Assembly: GCA_009746045.1 (NCBI GenBank) | Contig: RPFO01000041.1 | Coordinates: 2,088,613-2,152,612, forward strand | Direction of reading: 5' to 3' | Length of the DNA: 64,000 nt | Origin: Mesostigma viride | Taxonomy: Eukaryota > Streptophyta > Mesostigmatophyceae > Mesostigmatales > Mesostigmataceae | Part shown: positions 59,146-64,000 of the stretch, one piece after another | Numbering within the stretch: position 1 is the stretch's first letter | Layout: the number at the start of each line of letters is the position of its first letter | The notes under the pieces: generated by a model | The model's database searches: none | Told to the model about the DNA's origin: nothing | What the model saw: the letters and a program-made list of their open reading frames with translations, nothing else | Position numbers and translations under genes: made by a program

Positions 59146-59583
59146 GTGAACATAGCTCAGCCACTAGCTGCACCTTCCAAACGCAGCCTAGCAGACGCTG
59201 TTCGCATTTTACAAGCAGCTCATAGAGCCAAAGCTCAAACTGCTGCAGGATCAGCTAAGGTGGGGAAGGTTGGGCAGAATGACAATAGCCCATTTATGGT
59301 TGCAGTGGACACACAAGCCCAGGTCAGCATTATCAGTGCCCTGGCTGTGCCCCATTTGCCTTTGGAACCTTCACCCTGGCACCATGTGGCTGATTTCTCA
59401 GGGCAGTCATCCCTCAAGGTATTAGGTCAGGTCATGTTGACTATACTCGGTATCCCCACTCCTTTTCAGGTATTGGAAGGTTATAAAGGGAATGCTTTGT
59501 TGGGGGATCCTTTTCTCTGTTACCCTGGTGTCATATCTCCAGTGATAGACTATCCATCCAGGACATGGGTGGTGTTGATCTGA
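59146..59583 (+). pseudogene. Retropepsin-like domain of element C
   Basis: AVDTQAQVSII at about 59302-59334 corresponds to the protease active-site strand, with DTQ in place of DTG. VADFSG and ALLGDPFL follow at spacings equal to those of element A (SDFSG, IILGQNFL). It lies after integrase and before reverse transcriptase, as in element A. Whether it is catalytically active without the glycine is unclear. Confidence 0.65.
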
Positions 59584-61302
59584 ATCATTTCAAAATTTCT
59601 CTTGAAAAACTTCTTAACACCAACATTGCTTCTGTAAAATTTGCTACACCCAAGTATGCCCCAGGGCAAGAACCCTGTGTGGCAGACTTGGTTCACAACC
59701 AAAAACTTCATCCCAACTCATTTGGATTGGGCAAGCATGATGTGGCTAAAATGTCTCCTCTTTCTTATGAACAGATAGAGCAAGACTGTCGCACACACAT
59801 AGGATTCCTAAAATGGGTGGAGGCCTTTAACAAGGCCAGGGAAGAATGGGTAGTGCCAGATCCTCTTAGTCCTTCTCATACTCCCCTGTCACACCTATTG
59901 ACAAAAAGCCTGCAGGGTGCAAGCACTTGCGCCTGAAGTTTGTGTGTAAACATAAGCCAGCAGCAGATGGGTCAGTCATCTTTCATGCTAGACCTTGTGT
60001 GACAGAGTTCAAGGGCACCACTGATCTGACAGAGGCAGAGTTGTACACGCCAGGCATTCAGCAAACATCCCTAAAAATCTTGCTGTCTGTCTTTGTGGGT
60101 CATCTCAATGATGGGGATGACTATGTATGTAAGGCTACAGACATTAAAAGGGCTTTCCTGAAAGGCTCACCTGAGATAGCACAACAAGTGTGGCATGGTC
60201 AGGTGTATGTAGTCTCCACTCCCAGAGTTTGGGCAAAACACATCCCTCAGCAGTACCTGAAAGCTAACATAGGTGTTGAAGGGCTGCAATCAGCTCCTCG
60301 CATTTTCAGGATGTCAGCTCAGGCTGTGTTTGAAAAGCTAGGGGCTAGATATGATGACATAGACCCTTGCTTCTTTGTGGTCCCACACCCTCATGGCATT
60401 CTCACCTTTGTGTGGCATGGGGATGATCAGCTGATTGCTGGGCCAAGGCGTGCTGTGGATGATTTTATTCAACAAGTGTCACAGCATTTTGAGATTGGCA
60501 AGCAAGTAGAGCTGGGCACCACTGCCATAAAATTTTGTGGCACAATGTTACAACTCCAGCAGCATCAAAACCAGTGGGTGTGTGCACTTACTCTCCCAAT
60601 GATTACATGCACAGCTGCTTGGAGGTTTTGCAAACAAAAATCAAACCTGGAGCCTGTCCTACCATTAGAGGCAAGCTGGGGTGGTTGTGCTCAACGTGTG
60701 CACCTCACCTGGCTGTGGTTAGCAGAGTTGATGATGATGTCTTGATGCAAGTAGGTCACAAAGCCATCACCAAAACTCTCCAGGAAGGCCCTCCCCTTAT
60801 CTTGCACTCCTTGGATCTCCACAAAACCATTCACATCCAAGCTATGATGGATAGTTCCATGGAGTCCAGGCAGATTACCAAGATGCAGGCAAGGGAGTCA
60901 GGCTTGTATTTTGTGCAGAATGATGATGCACCCTTGTCTCTCATTTCATGGTACAGCCGGTTGCATAGACGCAAGGCTGTCAGCAGCAATGCTGCTGAGT
61001 GCAGGGCAGTGGTGTCAGCAGTGCTTCATGCCAGGTACTTGAATCATGTGCTGGTTTGGTTGCAGATGCAAGCAGGCAGCAATGCTGGGGTGGTGGCACA
61101 CTTGCTCACTGACAGTCAGTCAGTCCTCAGTTTCCTTGCTAACCCCTATGCTGTCCACACTGATCTTGACTGGGTGGTCCTGAAACAGGAGTCCACCTAC
61201 TGGGAGTCCACCCGTCACGTGGAGGACAAACACAACGCTGCTGATGCACTCACTAAAGTGCCTCAGCAGGCAGCTGACAATATCAGCTGTTGTACCACTT
61301 GA
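59565..61302 (+). pseudogene. Reverse transcriptase and RNase H of element C, frameshifted
   Basis: Read in three frames (59565-59936, 59927-60745, 60535-61302). Motifs: ELYTPG, TDIKRAFLKGSP, VWHGDDQLIAGP with HGDD as active site, then RNase H with MDSSMESRQ, AECRAV, LLTDSQSV and ADALTKVP. All match the order and wording of element A. The polymerase copies element RNA into cDNA in the cytoplasm. Shifts disable this copy, or reflect assembly errors. Confidence 0.82.
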
Positions 61303-62412
61303 TGAACCCCTATGGCAAGCAGGCAACCCTGCCCCATAGGGGGGACGCCTAGCAGGGTCCTGTTCACCAGGGCCGCCTAGGTCACCCAGTACCCCTTGGG
61401 CAGGTCCAAGGGGTAGGTTGTGGCTTCCAGCAAGGGGGGTTGGTTGGAGTCTGTTTTCATACATCTGCGTGCCCTATGCCCAATAAAATCTGTTTTGATT
61501 TTCTCAACACCATGGAATTTCGTTATGCACACCTTCATAGGTGGGCATGGGATGTATCTCACATTTTTCCACTAGGGCGTATGCCTTGGTGGATTGGCCT
61601 TGAGCTCAGTGGCTCAGGTGCCCCCATTCAAGTGGAGGGTCAAAGCTCCCTTGACAGGTGGTTACCCAGGACCCCAGTTCACTGTGGATATCCTGGGCCA
61701 CCTGGCCTTACTGTTCAGTGGCAGTAAAGGCATGGGTGCTGTCATGTTGTCTAGTACAACGTGCTCAGCACAGGTGCAGGATGAAATATTCCTGTCACCT
61801 GTCACCAGGACTTCAGTCACCATGTGCAGGGCAGGGGTGGCTGGTCCCACACGTTGTGCAGGTGCAATGTGGCCAGGTCCAGGATGTCATAGTCCTGTCA
61901 CCTGTCACTCGGACTTCAGCCCCCTCTGTGCAGGGCAGGGGTGGCTGGTCCTCACATGTTGTGCAGGTACAACATGGACAGTGCAGGGTGCAATAAACCT
62001 GTCCACTGTCACTCCTCAGGTTGCAGGTAACCTGAGCTCAGTTGACCCAGCCTGGCTGGGTATTTTTCTCTGAGTGGGCGATGATGATGGAACAACATGG
62101 AACCTCTTAAACGGTTACCTTGGCATTTTTTACAATGGCTTCTTGGCTGGTGATGCACTCCCTGGATAGGCAGACAGGCATAGCTATCTCCCTTGTGAGC
62201 TCGCGAGGAGGAGGAACTCCCCGGGCATGTTGAGCTAAACGTGATGCCATCACAAGTATTGCACGAGTTCTGGGGCCCATCTTTTTCAGTCCAGATGTTG
62301 CAGTATGGGTGTCAGTTGCTCAGCACCTCAGTCAGCTTGGAGTCAGTCTCCTAGCTGGGCAGGATCAGGCTTGAAGTCGCTAGCCTTCAACCTGAAAGGA
62401 AAACATAATGGG
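61303..62412 (+). other. 3' untranslated region of element C
   Basis: 1.1 kb without a supported gene between the RNase H stop and the 3' LTR. It includes a tandem repeat (61773-62030). A purine-rich stretch AAAGGAAAACATAATGGG just before 62413 is the likely polypurine tract. Confidence 0.65.
61773..62030 (+). repeat. About 104-bp tandem repeat in element C
   Basis: Units start GGTGCAGGATG (61773), GGTCCAGGATG (61876) and GTGCAGGGTG (61981, partial). Shared internal text includes CCTGTCACCTGTCAC and GTGCAGGGCAGGGGTGGCTGG. Confidence 0.8.
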
Positions 62413-62866
62413 AGTTAGATGAGATGCTTAGGCTGACACACGGATTTCCGGCCTGCGCGCCGCGTATTGCCTACCGCGGCTGAGCGGGACACCTCAGTAC
62501 AGTACGGCAGGGTGTACGGTACTGAGGTGTCATGTGGACCGATGTGCGGTTAGTGCCAGACTGTTCCTAGGTGCTAGATCGACCCGCCAGGTCCGGTGTA
62601 GCCGGGCCTGACGGGCCGAGTCTTAGCTGGTTGCTAGTGACGTGGTCGCATGGCATTGCAGTGTACAGTTGTCCACTGGTTGGTGCTGCAGGTAGCACCG
62701 CCATAGGCATATAGGCGTAGCACTGGGGAGTGCCGCAGCACCCGAGTTTGCCCAGTTCCATTCTGAGCCCTCAGCTTCCATTGCTCTCTCATTGTATTAT
62801 TGTAATACAATCATCATTCGCTCTCAGCTTTCGCAGTTGTTCGTCGTCCCTAGTCTCCATCCAACT
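62413..62866 (+). repeat. 3' LTR of element C
   Basis: 454 bases, about 98 percent like 54366-54820, ending CCAACT and followed by GAAGA (62867-62871). Confidence 0.92.
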
Positions 62867-62871
62867 GAAGA
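62867..62871. repeat. Target duplication GAAGA, right copy
   Basis: Matches 54361-54365. Confidence 0.9.
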
Positions 62872-63497
62872 CATTCGAAGGGGCGAATAGCGGTGACCTG
62901 GATGGAAAGATCAGACAGGCAGCGCTCATGACGAGTAACAGGGATGCCGTGTTGGACGCCGTGAAGGTGGCGTATCGAGTCGAAAGGAACGAGATGATGA
63001 AGTGGAAGGACGCGGCCAAGTCCGAGACGCTCGACAAGAGTACGGATTGGAAATCGTTCCCATTGGCAGCCCAGGTGCAGGAGTCCGAAAAACCGTCGGG
63101 CTTGGCAACGACTACGCGAGAGGGGTTTTACAACCGTTTTAATTGTTGTTGGGAGGGGAACAACCGCGAGGAGCGAACGCACAGAGAGGATGCAGCTGTG
63201 AGCAAGGGGAAGCTGGAAGGAGGCACGAAGAGGGGGAAGGAATTGTACAATTGGGGGGCGGAAAAAGGAGGTCAATACACGTTGATGATAAAGAACTTCT
63301 TAAAGCTTGCAGCGGAGGAAGGCACGAAGGTCGGGACGACCAACGTGAGAGACATGGACGCCCAGGCACTGATCAAACTCGCAAACAACCCCGAGCCGTG
63401 GCTCAACGAGAGCATCAAGAGCGATAATGGACAGCTCAATCGCAAGTTGTTCCTTACATGGCTCGCAGAAGGCAAGCTAAGGAGAGATAGTGTATGA
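62872..63497 (+). pseudogene. Single-span membrane protein, C-terminal part (split by retroelement)
   Basis: Continues the frame of 54164-54365 after removal of element C. This part gives about 208 hydrophilic, Lys/Glu-rich, mainly helical residues, with a possible folded block near the end (FLTWLAEGKLRRDSV) and a WGAEKGGQYTLMIKNFLKLAA segment. The whole would be 275 residues with one N-terminal anchor and a soluble tail. The stop at 63495-63497 lies three bases from the end of the converging gene. Confidence 0.8.
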
Positions 63498-63499
63498 GC

Positions 63500-64000
63500 T
63501 CAGTGAAGTCGTATGCTGTCCTCGTCGACGGTCACCTCGATGTCGTAAATCTGGCAAACCTTCTGAATGAGAAGTAGCTTTCGTACGCCGCCAGAAGAGG
63601 ATTCCGTCTTGAACAGATGCAGGCGTTTCTTGTACCCTTGGAAGAAGAGACCGTACGCCTGGAGCTGGCCCAACCCGTACATCCATCTGTCCATGTCCTT
63701 CACCGCGATGATGGTTTTCAATTCGTCACACACGACGTCGACCTTCCCGCACGGGCACGATACCTCGATTCGAGCGCTTGGCGTATCGCTCGCGAGCTTC
63801 TGCGCCACATCTTTCGGATTCTCGTCGACTAAGGGGTCGGTGTCGTCATCCAATTGGATCGAGGAAAGCCCCGTGTCGAGCAATCTCCATCTCACGTCAT
63901 CTTCGTTCACCTTCTGGGCCCTGTCATGTTTAGTGTTCACTATGCCAAGAGAAGCGAGATGAGACGTGTGGATGAACAATTCCTTGTACGTGGACCGCCC
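63500..64000 (-). CDS. PD-(D/E)XK nuclease-like protein, 5' end outside the window
   Basis: The frame is open to the right edge, with no ATG placed, so it is partial. The segment CGKVDVVCDELKTIIAVKDMDRW followed by LGQLQAYGLFF and KRLHLF follows the strand order of a restriction-fold domain often seen in large viruses and their algal hosts: D in VDVV, then a strand ending x-V-K, then a GQ-x-x-Y helix. The usual Glu before V-K is Ala here (IIAVK), so catalysis may be lost or the acid supplied elsewhere. A zinc-like CPC precedes it. Confidence 0.6.
   Translation of the reverse strand, partial: GRSTYKELFIHTSHLASLGIVNTKHDRAQKVNEDDVRWRLLDTGLSSIQLDDDTDPLVDENPKDVAQKLASDTPSARIEVSCPCGKVDVVCDELKTIIAVKDMDRWMYGLGQLQAYGLFFQGYKKRLHLFKTESSSGGVRKLLLIQKVCQIYDIEVTVDEDSIRLH

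Larger units (their letters stand above)
54366..62866 (+). mobile_element. Ty1/copia-like LTR retrotransposon (element C)
   Basis: 8.5 kb with LTRs of 455 and 454 bases, both starting AGTTAG and ending CCAACT (AGTT/AACT inverted ends), and a GAAGA duplication. A primer-binding site beginning TGG follows the 5' LTR. The LTRs differ at about eight bases plus one small indel, roughly 2 percent, so it is older than element B. Coding regions are in several frames. Domain order matches element A, with protease-like sequence between integrase and reverse transcriptase. Confidence 0.92.

Overview
The window looks like a eukaryotic nuclear chromosome, probably of an alga or other protist, carrying a large endogenous DNA virus of the nucleocytoplasmic (NCLDV, giant virus) type. 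No ordinary host gene with introns is visible. The viral blocks are GC-rich and intron-free, with many short genes separated by tens of bases. They contain a double-jelly-roll major capsid protein, a second capsid paralogue, an A32-type packaging ATPase, long fibre-like proteins, many small membrane proteins and zinc-finger proteins. The host assignment is inference: nothing in the window names the species.

Layout. 1 to about 5700: 3' part of a Ty1/copia-like LTR retrotransposon. 5701-10.9 kb: viral block 1, with the C-terminal part of a capsid paralogue, a MYND-like zinc-finger protein, a small zinc protein with an 18-residue repeat, a Rieske non-haem iron oxygenase and an F-box-like protein. 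10.9-20.45 kb: non-viral repeats, namely a diverged tandem repeat, a piggyBac-like element flanked by TTAA (12513-17670) with a site-specific-type non-LTR retrotransposon nested inside it (13401-16844), and a tandem duplication ending just upstream of the main capsid gene. 20.475-63.5 kb and on to the right edge: viral block 2. Its genes are mainly + from 20.5 to 24.0 kb, mainly - from 24.0 to 47.3 kb, and + from 47.4 to 63.5 kb.

Viral block 2 is broken twice by LTR retrotransposons, each with a perfect 5-bp target duplication. An 8.1-kb element lacking any recognisable pol (35948-44053, minus strand, LTRs nearly identical) splits a very large DDE transposase-like gene. An 8.5-kb copia-like element (54366-62866) splits a single-span membrane protein gene. 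In both cases the reading frame is exactly preserved across the insertion, so the genes were probably intact when hit. The virus was therefore already integrated and then colonised by host retroelements, some recently.

How the genes fit together. The capsid proteins, ATPase, fibre proteins with LamG-like folds, tandem structural-looking paralogues and membrane proteins form a virion morphogenesis block. The JAMM protease, PIN-like nuclease, zinc-finger proteins and Rieske enzyme are accessory host-interaction or metabolic functions. About twenty of these genes carry a TATATA-like box only 5-30 bases before the start codon, so they probably share one viral promoter class. No DNA polymerase, primase-helicase or RNA polymerase gene lies in the window, so it holds only part of the viral genome.

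The two copia-like elements with recognisable pol share an unusual domain order, Gag-integrase-protease-reverse transcriptase-RNase H, with a protease active site lacking the usual glycine and HGDD at the reverse transcriptase active site.
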